This document shows, piece after piece, positions 16,783 to 28,171 of a DNA stretch of 43,370 bases (its first letter is position 1; the number at the start of each line of letters is the position of its first letter). The notes beneath the pieces are model-generated. The model did no database searches, was not told where the DNA came from, and saw nothing but the letters and a program-made list of their open reading frames with translations. Source of the DNA: an uncultured Mollicutes bacterium (GTDB lineage: Bacteria; Bacillota_I; Bacilli_A; Acholeplasmatales; Anaeroplasmataceae); the NCBI GenBank assembly GCA_900540175.1, contig UQFG01000015.1:1-43370 (forward strand), in the 5' to 3' direction. A program made the translations under genes and the position numbers.

Positions 16783-17168
16783 AAAAACAGGAGTTGCGGC
16801 AAAACAAACGCCGCAACACAAAAACCAATAAGCAAGGCTTGTTTTCAGGATTGATATTCTGCGCCGACTGCCGAAGCAAGCTGCACTTTGCCACCTGCAA
16901 GCGATTTGGCAGTACACAAGACCTTTACTGCTGCTCAAAATACAAAGGCAACACCGGAAGCTGCACCGCTTTATCCACGAAGAGAACTTGAAGAAAATCG
17001 TTTGGAATCAGATTTTTCAAATTACAGCTATGATGTACGACAATGCAGACGAGTTTTTCAACATTGTGCCAAAACAGCAGTTTAACGAGCGGGTACAGAG
17101 TACAGAAAATACAGATTGTGTTTAACTTTATCGGTGAATATGTCCCGCAGGACGAATTTATCCCCGAT
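16758..17168 (+). pseudogene. Large serine recombinase, 5'-truncated and frameshifted (TnpX/TndX type)
   Basis: Only the C-terminal third is left. The first frame (16758-16991) has the recombinase zinc-ribbon GLFSGLIFCADC and CCSKYKGNTGSCTA. The reading then has to move to another frame for HEENLKKIVWNQIFQITAMMY, and again for KIQIVFNFIGEYVP, the usual end strand. The catalytic serine domain, most of the recombinase domain and the coiled coil are missing, so it cannot act. Confidence 0.75.
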
Positions 17169-17203
17169 AAAAAAATCCCGCAGGCTATTTCTAATCCTGC
17201 GGG
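17168..17203 (-). terminator. Strong terminator downstream of atpC
   Basis: CCCGCAGG (17177-17184) pairs with CCTGCGGG (17196-17203), with an 11-base loop. On the minus strand it is followed by a run of seven T. It would end transcription of the atp operon. It lies inside the island, so the element may have brought it. Confidence 0.8.
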
Positions 17204-17317
17204 TATGCTTCCTTATCAGCCGACTCTTTTTAGCAGCGTTCTTATTTTATAATTGTCCGGCTTTACTGTTTTTAATATGTTCCCTATCAGCCGACTCTTT
17301 TTAGCAGCGTTCTTATT

Positions 17318-19988
<2,671 letters not shown>

Positions 19989-19992
19989 CGTC

Positions 19993-21510
19993 TCAACTCC
20001 ATTTTTGTTTGAATTTCTTTAAGTAAGGATCAAGCATTTTATCATCCGGAAGCATTTTGGTATTCTTGATTTCGGCAACGATTTTTTTGCCGACCGCATC
20101 CGTTTTTAAATCTTGATACAACTGTTGTTCAAAGCGAGGCAAATCCTCAAGCGGAATCGTATCCAGCAATCCCGATGTCAAACAATACAAAATGATGACT
20201 TCTTCTTCCATTGAAACAAGTTGATGCAAGCCTTGTTTTAAAATTTCCTGCGTCCGTTTTCCTCTTTCCAAACGTGCTTTGGTTTGAGCATCCAAATCGG
20301 ATCCGAATTGCGTAAAGGCCTCCAATTCCCGATATGCCGCCAAATCCAACCGCAAAGTTCCGGACACTTTCTTCATCGCTTTGGTTTGAGCCGCACCACC
20401 CACACGGGAAACGGATAAACCGGGATTGATCGCAGGACGGATGCCTTTATAAAAATAATCCGTCTGCAGAAAAATCTGGCCATCGGTAATGGAAATGACA
20501 TTGGTGGGAATATAGGCTGAAATATCACCGGCTTGTGTTTCGATAATCGGTAAAGCCGTGATACTGCCCCCACCCAAACGCTCATTTAGTTTTGCCGAAC
20601 GTTCCAATAAACGGGAATGAAGATAAAAAACATCCCCGGGATAAGCTTCTCTGCCGGGCGGTCTATGCAACAATAAAGACAGTTCCCGATAAGCAACGGC
20701 ATGTTTGGATAAATCATCGTAAACGATCAGCACATCTTTCCCCTGAAACATAAAGTATTCCGCCATGGAAACGCCTGAATAAGGAGCCAAATAAAGCAAC
20801 GGCGCTGGATTGGAAGCCGATGCCGATACGACGATGGAGTAGGCAAGCGCCCCTTTTTGTTTCAACGTCTCGTACACATCGGCCACCGTTGATTCCTTCT
20901 GCCCGATCGCAACATAAATACAAATTACATTTTGATTCTTTTGATTGAGGATCGTATCAACGGCCAAAGCGGTTTTCCCCGTCTTCCGATCGCCGATGAT
21001 CAATTCCCGTTGCCCGCGACCGATCGGAACCAACGCATCCAATACTTTGATACCGGTTTGAAGCGGTGTATTGACACTGCTGCGATCCATCACACCGGTT
21101 GCTTTCACTTCTACCGGACGCTTGTCGGAAGCTTTGATCGCTCCTTTTCCATCCAATGGACGACCAAGCGGATCAATAACCCGACCGATAAAATTTTCTC
21201 CGACGGGAATTTCCAAAATCCGTCCCGTACATTTGACAATGTCCCCTTCTTTGACAGAATCCGACCGACCGAATAAAATCACTCCGACACTGTCTTGAGA
21301 TAAATCTTGAACCATTCCGTACACATCGCCCGGAAATAACAACAATTCGGAAGACATCGCTTTATCCAAACCGTAAACAACGGCAATCCCGTCTCCGACT
21401 TCCACAACCCGACCGACGGTTTCCGTTTCGAGTTTATCATGATACATCCTGATTTGTTCTTTGATTAAATTAGAAATTTCGGATAAATCTATTTTTGCCA
21501 CTTTATTCAT
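19993..21510 (-). CDS. atpA: ATP synthase alpha subunit
   Basis: Non-catalytic nucleotide-binding F1 subunit, 505 residues. Walker A reads GDRKTGKT at 173-180, with Lys where most bacterial alpha subunits have Gln (GDRQTGKT). Other alpha signatures are intact: [20 protein letters not shown] and [19 protein letters not shown]. The ATG overlaps the atpH 3' end by eight bases. Confidence 0.98.
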   Translation of the reverse strand: MNKVAKIDLSEISNLIKEQIRMYHDKLETETVGRVVEVGDGIAVVYGLDKAMSSELLLFPGDVYGMVQDLSQDSVGVILFGRSDSVKEGDIVKCTGRILEIPVGENFIGRVIDPLGRPLDGKGAIKASDKRPVEVKATGVMDRSSVNTPLQTGIKVLDALVPIGRGQRELIIGDRKTGKTALAVDTILNQKNQNVICIYVAIGQKESTVADVYETLKQKGALAYSIVVSASASNPAPLLYLAPYSGVSMAEYFMFQGKDVLIVYDDLSKHAVAYRELSLLLHRPPGREAYPGDVFYLHSRLLERSAKLNERLGGGSITALPIIETQAGDISAYIPTNVISITDGQIFLQTDYFYKGIRPAINPGLSVSRVGGAAQTKAMKKVSGTLRLDLAAYRELEAFTQFGSDLDAQTKARLERGKRTQEILKQGLHQLVSMEEEVIILYCLTSGLLDTIPLEDLPRFEQQLYQDLKTDAVGKKIVAEIKNTKMLPDDKMLDPYLKKFKQKWS

Positions 21511-22033
21511 CCTTCCTGATAGCGATTCTTTTCAGTTTCGCCAGTTGATTTTTAAGACTGCAATCCAACCGTTCATCGTTTGCAAATATCTGGATTCCTC
21601 CCAAAAGGGACGGATCGATTGTATTTTCTATTTCCAACTTTCGGTCCGGATATTTTTGTTTTAATCGTTGTTTCAATTGTTCTTGTTGCCGCTCATCCAA
21701 GATTTTCGGACTCACTACTTTGATCTTCAAAATCTTAAACGATGTTTCGTACAACTGCTGATAAGAATCTTTAATTCTGCAAAATAAATCCATACGATCC
21801 CGTTTGATTAAAAGAATCATCCACTCTTTTAAAAGAGGATTTAAAAAAGGAAAAACCAATTTGATCATTCCTGTTTTTTCTTTTACAGATAAAAACGGTG
21901 ATTTCAATAATTTCGTAAATTCCGGTTCTTCATCCAGTATTTGCGCAATCAACGAAAGTTGATCCATGCAATCCGTTTTTGTTTGTTCTTCTGCCAATTC
22001 AAATAACGCCTTCGCGTATTCAACTTCAACCAT
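21503..22033 (-). CDS. atpH: ATP synthase delta subunit
   Basis: Peripheral-stalk subunit joining F1 to the b subunit. 176 residues: the N-terminal six-helix bundle starts [14 protein letters not shown], and the C-terminal part carries the family pattern [26 protein letters not shown] in two halves. Its start overlaps the atpF stop. Confidence 0.95.
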   Translation of the reverse strand: MVEVEYAKALFELAEEQTKTDCMDQLSLIAQILDEEPEFTKLLKSPFLSVKEKTGMIKLVFPFLNPLLKEWMILLIKRDRMDLFCRIKDSYQQLYETSFKILKIKVVSPKILDERQQEQLKQRLKQKYPDRKLEIENTIDPSLLGGIQIFANDERLDCSLKNQLAKLKRIAIRKDE

Positions 22034-22608
22034 CAGTCCGCCCCTTTCAAAATCTCATCAACAACATCCAAATATTGTTTTTGATCGATTTCTTTGGCGA
22101 CGATTTTTTCGGCGGCTGCAAACGCAATTTCGACGATTTCCGAACGAATTTGGTTTTCCATCTTATTTTTTTCCAGTTCCAATTCCGCTTCTAAATTTTC
22201 CATTCGGCGTTGGGCTTCCATCTTCGCCTCGGCAATGATTTGTTCCCGTTTGGCATTACCGTCTTTTTCCGCCTGAAGCAGCAACTGTCTGATTTGTTCT
22301 TTGGCTGATGAAAGTTGGTTCGACAACTCGTTTTCCAACTGTTTTGCCGCAAGCGAAGATTCTTTGGCAGATGCCAGTGCCGCATCAATGGCCTTTCGTC
22401 TTTTTTCTAAAATATCCGTAATCGGTTTCCATAAAAAGAAACGCACAACCACAAAAAGAAGAATGGTGGCGCACAACTGAATCAGCAAATCCCGAACATC
22501 CGAACCCTTTATTTGAAGATTCGTAAGCGGTCCTAAACAACTGTTGACCGCTTCGGCGATTTTATCTAATATTTCATTCATGTTTTTACGCTTGCTTAAC
22601 GAAAGCAA
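22033..22608 (-). CDS. atpF: ATP synthase b subunit
   Basis: Peripheral-stalk subunit with one membrane helix at about 48-66 (LLIQLCATILLFVVVRFFLW), followed by KPITDILEKRRKAID and a long charged coiled coil. The 191-residue form uses a TTG at 22608 close behind AAAGGAAAGG. The ATG at 22581, giving 182 residues, has no clear Shine-Dalgarno, so I keep the longer form with caution. Confidence 0.93.
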   Translation of the reverse strand: MLSLSKRKNMNEILDKIAEAVNSCLGPLTNLQIKGSDVRDLLIQLCATILLFVVVRFFLWKPITDILEKRRKAIDAALASAKESSLAAKQLENELSNQLSSAKEQIRQLLLQAEKDGNAKREQIIAEAKMEAQRRMENLEAELELEKNKMENQIRSEIVEIAFAAAEKIVAKEIDQKQYLDVVDEILKGAD

Positions 22609-22620
22609 TTCCTTTCCTTT

Positions 22621-22902
22621 TTACTTTCCGAGTAACATCAATGCCACAATAAAACCATATAACCCGGTCGTTTCGGCTACCGCCTGACCGATCAACATGG
22701 TAATAGTGATTTTACCGGATGCTTCCGGTTGTCTGCCGATAGCCTCAACGGCCTTTGCGGCAACATTTCCTTCTCCGATCGCCGCACCGACACCGGTAAA
22801 AACGGCAATACCCGCACCGATATAAGCCATACCGCTTTTGAAAAATTCATTATAAGCAGCCGCTTCCGCTAAAAAATTCATCAATACTGTCATAAAATTC
22901 AT
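22621..22902 (-). CDS. atpE: ATP synthase c subunit (rotor ring), probable Na+ type
   Basis: 93-residue double-helix rotor subunit. The polar loop is GRQPEA. The outer helix has IGQAVAETTGLYG with the ion-carrying Glu77, then Thr78, Thr79 and Tyr82. In the inner helix, Glu44 (AIGEGNVAAK) sits where Na+-type rings usually have Gln32. The pair, 33 residues apart, corresponds to Glu32/Glu65 of the two-carboxylate Na+ rotor described for Fusobacterium nucleatum. The ring is thus probably Na+-coupled, with Thr replacing the usual Ser66. About a dozen extra residues precede the first helix. Confidence 0.95.
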   Translation of the reverse strand: MNFMTVLMNFLAEAAAYNEFFKSGMAYIGAGIAVFTGVGAAIGEGNVAAKAVEAIGRQPEASGKITITMLIGQAVAETTGLYGFIVALMLLGK

Positions 22903-22920
22903 ATTCTTTTCCTCCTATTG

Positions 22921-23610
22921 TTACATACTGAATATTTTTTCTTCGTCGTTGATTTTCTGAGACGTAAAAATAATGGATAAAATAACAAACACCGTTGTTT
23001 GAATCAAACCGAAACCAATGTCGAAAATAATATTCACAGCCGGCATGACGGCAATGGCCGCCCAACCTAAAAATCCCTTGATCAAGATGCCGATGACCGA
23101 CCCGCTGATGATGTTGCCGAACAACCGCAAACAAAGCGAAATCGGCAACGAAAATTCACTGATGATGTTCATCGGCAACATGACCCAAATCGGGTCTAAA
23201 AACCCTCTTAAATACCCTAAAAAACCGTTTGAAACAATGCCGGTAATCTGGATAATCAAAAAAGTACAAAGCGCCAGGGTTGCCGTAATCATAATATAAC
23301 TGGTCGGGTTTTCCAACAAATAAACAGCGGAAATATTGGAAAAAAAGATAAACAGCGCCAAACTCAAAAACCAAGGGGCATAAAATTTCCATCTTTTTCC
23401 GATATTTTGCTTAATAAAATTATTCATTATATCAACAAGCATCATCCATGGCATAAGCCAAAGCGGTGTTTTTTTGGTGGGATCCACTTTTTTGATTTTG
23501 AAACTCATCAAAATAAAGACGAGCGATAAACATAAGGTAATAATAACACTGGAGGCAACCGGTTTTGAGATCGTCGAAAGATCGCAAAAACTTTGCCAAA
23601 ATTCATTCAC
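22921..23610 (-). CDS. atpB: ATP synthase a subunit
   Basis: Stator membrane subunit forming the ion half-channels. 229 residues with five to six membrane helices. The essential Arg lies in SLCLRLFGNIISG, and the last helix pair is near GLIQTTVFVILSIIF. GTG start overlapping the preceding stop, with GGTGG upstream. Confidence 0.95.
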   Translation of the reverse strand: MNEFWQSFCDLSTISKPVASSVIITLCLSLVFILMSFKIKKVDPTKKTPLWLMPWMMLVDIMNNFIKQNIGKRWKFYAPWFLSLALFIFFSNISAVYLLENPTSYIMITATLALCTFLIIQITGIVSNGFLGYLRGFLDPIWVMLPMNIISEFSLPISLCLRLFGNIISGSVIGILIKGFLGWAAIAVMPAVNIIFDIGFGLIQTTVFVILSIIFTSQKINDEEKIFSM

Positions 23611-24026
23611 TAGGGATCCACCTTCTTTCTGAAAATCAAATACGTTGCTACTAAAACGACCTTCACCGTCATATAGCCGGCAAAAGCAATAACCAAATGA
23701 ATGTAGGCGTTGTTATCTTCCACTTGCCAAACATCTTTAAAATAAAGAGCCGCAAAAACAAAAGCAACGACTACAAACCGTAAAAATGCGCCGAACCAAG
23801 TGCTTTTTTTAACCGTTAAAGAAACATGTTCGGGATCTAGTTTGGCCAGACGAACCATTCTCCGATTCATTTTGACCATTAAACCGAAATTCAACAATCC
23901 TGTAAAAAGACCGATCAGATAATTGATCCAATCTTGTTTCAAAACGCCTAAAATAATCGCCGTAATACCGCCGACAAGCCATGAAAAAGGGACGACCAAA
24001 TAATTAATTTCCCATTTGTTTTGCAT
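23610..24026 (-). CDS. atpI: AtpI-like ATP synthase subunit I
   Basis: A 138-residue membrane protein with four hydrophobic helices (about 10-27, 32-50, 73-95, 105-128), directly before atpB. Size, topology and position fit the weakly conserved AtpI family, thought to help c-ring assembly or Mg2+ supply. It overlaps the preceding AtpZ-like gene by 23 bases. Identified mainly by context. Confidence 0.75.
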   Translation of the reverse strand: MQNKWEINYLVVPFSWLVGGITAIILGVLKQDWINYLIGLFTGLLNFGLMVKMNRRMVRLAKLDPEHVSLTVKKSTWFGAFLRFVVVAFVFAALYFKDVWQVEDNNAYIHLVIAFAGYMTVKVVLVATYLIFRKKVDP

Positions 24027-24234
24027 TTTTCTTTCTATCCTCTTCTTTCAGCAGCTTCCACAATAAACAAATAAAACTCAAAAGACCAGACAAAGCACCC
24101 AATGCCGCCAAGAACCCCGGCCAAAACGATTCGGGGTCAATTTGGCAACCGATCCAATATCCAAGCAAAAGCAAAACGATCATGAATAGGATCCCTTGGG
24201 TGCCGACTGCATAATATTTAATGTATTTGCCCAT
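24004..24234 (-). CDS. AtpZ-like small ATP synthase accessory membrane protein
   Basis: A 76-residue protein with two membrane helices: about 10-30 (ILFMIVLLLLGYWIGCQID) and 40-62, plus a basic C-terminal tail. The GxWIGxxID pattern followed by PGFLAALGALSG is typical of the AtpZ/AtpQ-like proteins placed before atpI. It begins one base into the upp stop (TAATG). Confidence 0.7.
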   Translation of the reverse strand: MGKYIKYYAVGTQGILFMIVLLLLGYWIGCQIDPESFWPGFLAALGALSGLLSFICLLWKLLKEEDRKKNAKQMGN

Positions 24235-24857
24235 TACTTCGTTCCAAACAACCGATCACCGCAATCCCCCAAACCCGGAACAATATAGCCGTTTTCATTT
24301 AATCGGTCATCTAATGCCGCAAGATAAATATCGATATCCGGATGTTGTTTTTGCAACGCGTCCACTCCCTCGGGCGCGCCGACCAAACCGACATAACTGA
24401 TATGCTTACATCCTCTTTGTTTGAGCAAAGTAACGGCGGCACCCGCACTGCCACCGGTTGCCAGCATCGGATCAACCAACAATACGATGGCATCGGCAAT
24501 CGTATCCGGAAACTTAGCGTAATATTCATGCGGTTCCAATGTTTCTTCGTCGCGATAAAGTCCGATAAAGCCAACTTTGGCAGTCGGAATCATATTCCTG
24601 ATTCCGTCAACCATCCCAAGTCCGGCTCTTAAAATCGGAACAATCACGACTTCATTAGCCAATTCGTATTGTCTAGACGGACAAATCGGTGTTTCAATGG
24701 TAATCTCCTTCAATGGAAAATCTCTGGTAATTTCATAAGCCATTAACCCTGCGATTTCCGCGACATTCTGATAAAAATCTTTTGTATTTGTTTCCTTTTT
24801 GCGGATATTCGTCAATTTATGTTTAATCAGCGAATGATTGAGTATGATGACTGCCAT
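24234..24857 (-). CDS. upp: Uracil phosphoribosyltransferase
   Basis: Salvages uracil to UMP using PRPP. 207 residues from the ATG at 24857, chosen because AAGGAGG sits six bases upstream. The PRPP-binding loop [10 protein letters not shown] and the uracil-binding end segment [15 protein letters not shown] are present, as is RAGLGMVDG. The gene lies between rpiB and the atp genes, as in Bacillus, and its start overlaps the rpiB 3' end by 35 bases. Confidence 0.97.
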   Translation of the reverse strand: MAVIILNHSLIKHKLTNIRKKETNTKDFYQNVAEIAGLMAYEITRDFPLKEITIETPICPSRQYELANEVVIVPILRAGLGMVDGIRNMIPTAKVGFIGLYRDEETLEPHEYYAKFPDTIADAIVLLVDPMLATGGSAGAAVTLLKQRGCKHISYVGLVGAPEGVDALQKQHPDIDIYLAALDDRLNENGYIVPGLGDCGDRLFGTK

Positions 24858-25305
24858 CCTTTCCCTCCTTTTCATAATCCGTAATTTTTTTAATTCTTCT
24901 TTGATGACGACTGTTGTTTGAAAAAGGGGTATCGAGCCATAACGCTACAATTTCCCTTGCCAAGGCAAAACCGGTGTATTTTGCCGATAAAGCCAAACAG
25001 TTGCTGTCGTTATGTTCCCTCGTCAACACCGCGGCATCTTTACTTAAAACCAATGCACATCGAACTCCTTCTACCTTATTGGCAATAATAGACATCCCGA
25101 TACCGGTTGAACAAATTACAATTCCGCGATCGACTGCATTATCGCTGATCGCTTTGGCAACCTGATAGCCGTAATCTGTATAATCACAACTTTCTTTTGT
25201 AAAACATCCTTGATCGATGATCGCATGGCCAAGGGATTTTAAATAAGGAATCAGCATTTCTTTCATTTCCAATGCCGAATGATCGCACCCTATCGCTATT
25301 TTCAT
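24823..25305 (-). CDS. rpiB: Ribose-5-phosphate isomerase B
   Basis: Interconverts ribose-5-P and ribulose-5-P. 160 residues from the ATG at 25305 (AGAGGTG upstream). [11 protein letters not shown], the catalytic Cys in [11 protein letters not shown] and [14 protein letters not shown] define the RpiB/LacAB family. RpiB is preferred over LacA/B because of the upp-atp context. The C-terminus ([16 protein letters not shown]) is about ten residues longer than usual and runs over the upp start. Confidence 0.92.
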   Translation of the reverse strand: MKIAIGCDHSALEMKEMLIPYLKSLGHAIIDQGCFTKESCDYTDYGYQVAKAISDNAVDRGIVICSTGIGMSIIANKVEGVRCALVLSKDAAVLTREHNDSNCLALSAKYTGFALAREIVALWLDTPFSNNSRHQRRIKKITDYEKEGKDGSHHTQSFAD

Positions 25306-25327
25306 CCTATCACACCTCTTTGATAAA

Positions 25328-25333
25328 ATTATA
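25328..25333 (-). promoter_or_regulatory. -10 box of the rpiB-upp-atp operon
   Basis: TATAAT on the minus strand, 23 bases before the rpiB start codon. The -35 region (GATTGC, 17 bases upstream) is poor. Confidence 0.55.
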
Positions 25334-25361
25334 ACATAAACCATGTAAAAGCAATCGATTA

Positions 25362-25375
25362 TGAAAACGTTAACA
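25362..25375. promoter_or_regulatory. cre/LacI-type operator upstream of rpiB
   Basis: TGAAAACGTTAACA fits the CcpA cre consensus TGWAARCGYTWNCW at every position. Its centre is about 47 bases upstream of the predicted transcription start. Confidence 0.5.
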
Positions 25376-25422
25376 TAAGGACTTTCTTTATAAGGATACC
25401 ACTACTTCCCTATTTTCATACA

Positions 25423-25451
25423 TAAAAAGGGATGCAGTTTCCTACACCCCG
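25423..25451 (-). terminator. Terminator of the pectin operon
   Basis: On the minus strand GGGGTGTAG and CTGCATCCC form a nine-pair stem (two G-T pairs) closed by a GAAA tetraloop and followed by five T. Confidence 0.8.
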
Positions 25452-25457
25452 TTTTGC

Positions 25458-26996
25458 TTACTGACGATGAAAATGATCTACTTTTTCTAATGCAACTTCT
25501 TCTGATAAAAGCCCATCGAAGGTTACATTTCGTAATTGTACGTCTTTCACAAAATGGAAAATCAATCCTTGACCCTTCATCGGATCCAAGAAGTCCATCA
25601 TAGCCGGACAGCCTTCTTTCGGTTCGGCGGCATAATGAAAAGACACATTTTCCAAACAAATCGACTCGATCGGTTGTTCCGGAAGACCGTAAAATGTTCC
25701 TGCCGCTACATTGACATTGGTACAGTCAATATCTTTAAATGTAAACTTTCCCAAATACGGTGTTTTTTCATCAACCGGTCTTTTCTCTTTGGAATAAACA
25801 TATTCACTATGCCCATCCGGATCGCAAAAATAATACATATTCATAACCAACGGTGTTAAAACTTCGTTCATGCGGATATTTTCAAAAGTTATTCCGTCAA
25901 TCACCGCATCTTTTCCCCGACCGCGTCGCGTTTTGATTCGCAATCCCCGATCCGTTTGATTGAAGATACATTGAGAAACTTTAATATCCCGAATACCACC
26001 GCTCATTTCGCTTCCCAACACAACCGCTCCATGACCGAAATTCATAGAACAATTGCGAATATTGAAACCGGAAGACGGTGTTTTATACGTTCTTCCCATA
26101 TATATCTTTCCGCTCTTGATGGCAATACAATCATCACCGACACTGAAGTATACCCCCAAAATGTCAACATTTTCACACGATTCCGGATCGCATCCATCGG
26201 TATTTGGAGAATTTTTCGGACTAATCAATTTCATATCGATAAACCGGATATTCTTGGAAAAGTAAGGATGTAAATTCCAAGAGGGTGTATTGGTTACCGT
26301 GACGCCTTGAAAAGAAACGTTGTGGCAGCGATTCAAAAATACACCGCGCGGACGCCAAGCGATCCGTTTGGTTCTGACATCTTGCCACCAATCGGCATTT
26401 TGAGCATTCCCATCGACAATCCCTTTACCGATGAATTTGACATTTTCAATGCCGATTCCCGTAATAATACTGGCGAAACAATCCAGCGGATTCCCTTCCC
26501 AAGAGCCCAAATTGAATTCCCCCTGTTCATCGCTGGTATCGATCATACCCGGTAAAACAGGATAATGGGAACGATGCGTATCACCGATCAAACGGGCTCC
26601 TTCTTCCAATTCAATCGTAATATTGCTCTTTAAGAATAACGGTCCTGTATAATAATTTCCTTTTTTGATCCAAACACGACCTTGAGGCGGACAAGCCAAA
26701 ATACAAGCCTGAAGATAAGCCGTATCATTATGGATTCCATCTCCTTTAGCTCCAAAATCATGGACATCCAAACAAACATATTCTTCTTCTGTTACAAACG
26801 AAATCTGATCCTTTCCGATTTGAAGACAGTATTGCGTGGAAGGAGAAAGACCGAACAACGAGCCGATATTTTTAACGGCCCCCTGTTCTATTGTTTTGCC
26901 ATTTAATACAATATCGTAAGGATCGGTTGTATAAGGATCGCTGTTTTTCAATTCATAGGTTACACTTGTCGAACTTTTAAAAATAATATCTATCAT
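25458..26996 (-). CDS. GH28 polygalacturonase, cytoplasmic
   Basis: Hydrolyses alpha-1,4 galacturonic acid chains. 512 residues: an N-terminal FN3-like beta domain (about 1-70), then the GH28 right-handed helix opening with DVHDFGAKGDGIHNDTAYLQ. All four GH28 motifs are present: NTD (265-267), DD (288-289), GHG (321-323) and RIK (353-355), so it should be active. The FN3-plus-GH28 layout resembles exo-acting PehX enzymes. There is no signal peptide, so it would cut oligosaccharides after import. ATG at 26996 with AGGAGG eight bases upstream. Last gene of the operon. Confidence 0.93.
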   Translation of the reverse strand: MIDIIFKSSTSVTYELKNSDPYTTDPYDIVLNGKTIEQGAVKNIGSLFGLSPSTQYCLQIGKDQISFVTEEEYVCLDVHDFGAKGDGIHNDTAYLQACILACPPQGRVWIKKGNYYTGPLFLKSNITIELEEGARLIGDTHRSHYPVLPGMIDTSDEQGEFNLGSWEGNPLDCFASIITGIGIENVKFIGKGIVDGNAQNADWWQDVRTKRIAWRPRGVFLNRCHNVSFQGVTVTNTPSWNLHPYFSKNIRFIDMKLISPKNSPNTDGCDPESCENVDILGVYFSVGDDCIAIKSGKIYMGRTYKTPSSGFNIRNCSMNFGHGAVVLGSEMSGGIRDIKVSQCIFNQTDRGLRIKTRRGRGKDAVIDGITFENIRMNEVLTPLVMNMYYFCDPDGHSEYVYSKEKRPVDEKTPYLGKFTFKDIDCTNVNVAAGTFYGLPEQPIESICLENVSFHYAAEPKEGCPAMMDFLDPMKGQGLIFHFVKDVQLRNVTFDGLLSEEVALEKVDHFHRQ

Positions 26997-26999
26997 CAC

Positions 27000-27587
27000 T
27001 TACTCCTCCTGCAACATTTGTTTTTTATACTGGTGCTTTTGATAAAGCGATACAATAACATTCTTAATAAACAAAAATACAAAATCAACCGCTAAATAGC
27101 AAAAACCGTATGTAAAAGGTTCGATTCCGGCTCCTTCTGTTGTTCCGAAAGGATCCAAAACCCAGCCACGGGAACTTAAAAACACCGTAATAAAGAATAA
27201 AATAATCGATAAAATGAAATGGTAAATCAAACATAAAAACAACGATAAAATTCCTTTGCAGTTTACCATATTATACCGATATGTATTGTTCCGCCTGTTA
27301 TACATCAGCCGAACCGTCGGTCGAACAATATAATTTACAAACAAAGTCATAAACAACGCAATCATTGCGACGGTGGCAATATAAGATGCCAAAACGCTTG
27401 CAGGATCTTGATTCGCATCTTCAAAACTAAATCCAATATCCAAGCCGCCGATCACACTAAAGAAAACGGCAGCCGCAGCTGCCCAATACTTTAGTAAAAG
27501 AAAAATCAACCATGACGGAAACTTAGATAATTTATCTACTTCATAAGGCTTCTGCCCATCGAATTCGTCTTTTACTTTTTTACTCAT
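27000..27587 (-). CDS. Membrane protein of the pectin ABC locus, unrecognised (E)
   Basis: 195 residues with about four membrane helices (about 26-46, 66-90, 112-135, 157-177) and a basic, Gln/Lys-rich C-terminus. Not recognised. It starts one base into the previous stop (TAATG) and its own stop sits beside the GH28 Shine-Dalgarno, so it is clearly part of the operon. Possibly an accessory subunit of the importer; this is inference from position only. Confidence 0.75.
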   Translation of the reverse strand: MSKKVKDEFDGQKPYEVDKLSKFPSWLIFLLLKYWAAAAAVFFSVIGGLDIGFSFEDANQDPASVLASYIATVAMIALFMTLFVNYIVRPTVRLMYNRRNNTYRYNMVNCKGILSLFLCLIYHFILSIILFFITVFLSSRGWVLDPFGTTEGAGIEPFTYGFCYLAVDFVFLFIKNVIVSLYQKHQYKKQMLQEE

Positions 27588-28162
27588 TAGAACTTTACCT
27601 TTTTGTAATTCTTATCCCGTTTGATATAACCGAGAATACAACCGGCTACAGAACATAAAATCGATAATGCAACCGATATGATCGACATGATATGATTTGT
27701 TCCGAGCACGTATGCCGCATTTCCTTCCAAGACAATTTGGCCGGATTGAACCAAGTGTTGAGAATAGAAAATTCTTTCGATCCAAATAATACCGCAAACC
27801 GTAATGATCAGCGAACAAACAGAAGATGTAATAACCGTTCCTAAATTTCTCTTGGAAATTAATGTAAAGCCGTTAAAAATATTGACACATCCAAAGAGCA
27901 CCAGCAAGAACATCAATAAACCGGCGTAATTCGATTCACCTTCGGCAACAAGGAACGTGATCGTTGAGTGGAACCCCAAGAAAAAGCCGATAAACAATCC
28001 CGGTAAAGCAACTAAAATACCGGCTAATTTACAAGGATTATAGCGGAAAGAATCGCGAATTCCGAGCCAAAGGTTAGCGCAATAAGACTTTACCACCGCC
28101 CAAAATTTTTTCGCTTTTTTCTCATCTTTATTTTGTGCAATCATTTCTTGATTTTCATTCAT
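27587..28162 (-). CDS. Membrane protein of the pectin ABC locus, unrecognised (D)
   Basis: About 191 residues from the ATG at 28162 (AGGTG upstream). A charged N-terminus, an amphipathic stretch (LWLGIRDSFRYNPCKLAG), then four membrane helices at about 42-63, 72-95, 105-128 and 150-175 and a Lys-rich tail. Not recognised. It lies between the ATPase gene and protein E with almost no gaps. Confidence 0.75.
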   Translation of the reverse strand: MNENQEMIAQNKDEKKAKKFWAVVKSYCANLWLGIRDSFRYNPCKLAGILVALPGLFIGFFLGFHSTITFLVAEGESNYAGLLMFLLVLFGCVNIFNGFTLISKRNLGTVITSSVCSLIITVCGIIWIERIFYSQHLVQSGQIVLEGNAAYVLGTNHIMSIISVALSILCSVAGCILGYIKRDKNYKKVKF

Positions 28163-28171
28163 GTTTCGCAC

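Larger units (their letters stand above)
11330..17213. mobile_element. Decayed conjugative-transposon-type island with TetR-ABC cargo
   Basis: A segment of about 5.9 kb separates atpC from ywzB, which are close neighbours in Bacillus. It holds remnants typical of Clostridia/Tn916-like and TnpX-type elements: an ORF8-like HTH fragment, a shortened KTR-domain protein, TnpW and a 5'-truncated, frameshifted large serine recombinase. The cargo is an intact TetR regulator and a two-subunit ABC exporter. Base and codon use look richer in C/G at third positions than the flanks, by eye only. Boundaries are approximate: the right edge is taken at the atpC 3' duplication and the left edge after the ywzB promoter. 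Confidence 0.75.

Noticed and set aside
11282..17217. Nine-base inverted repeat (ATAAGGAAG / CTTCCTTAT) near both island ends as element termini
   Set aside because: Nine bases in AT-rich DNA can occur by chance, and the positions do not match clear gene-remnant boundaries.
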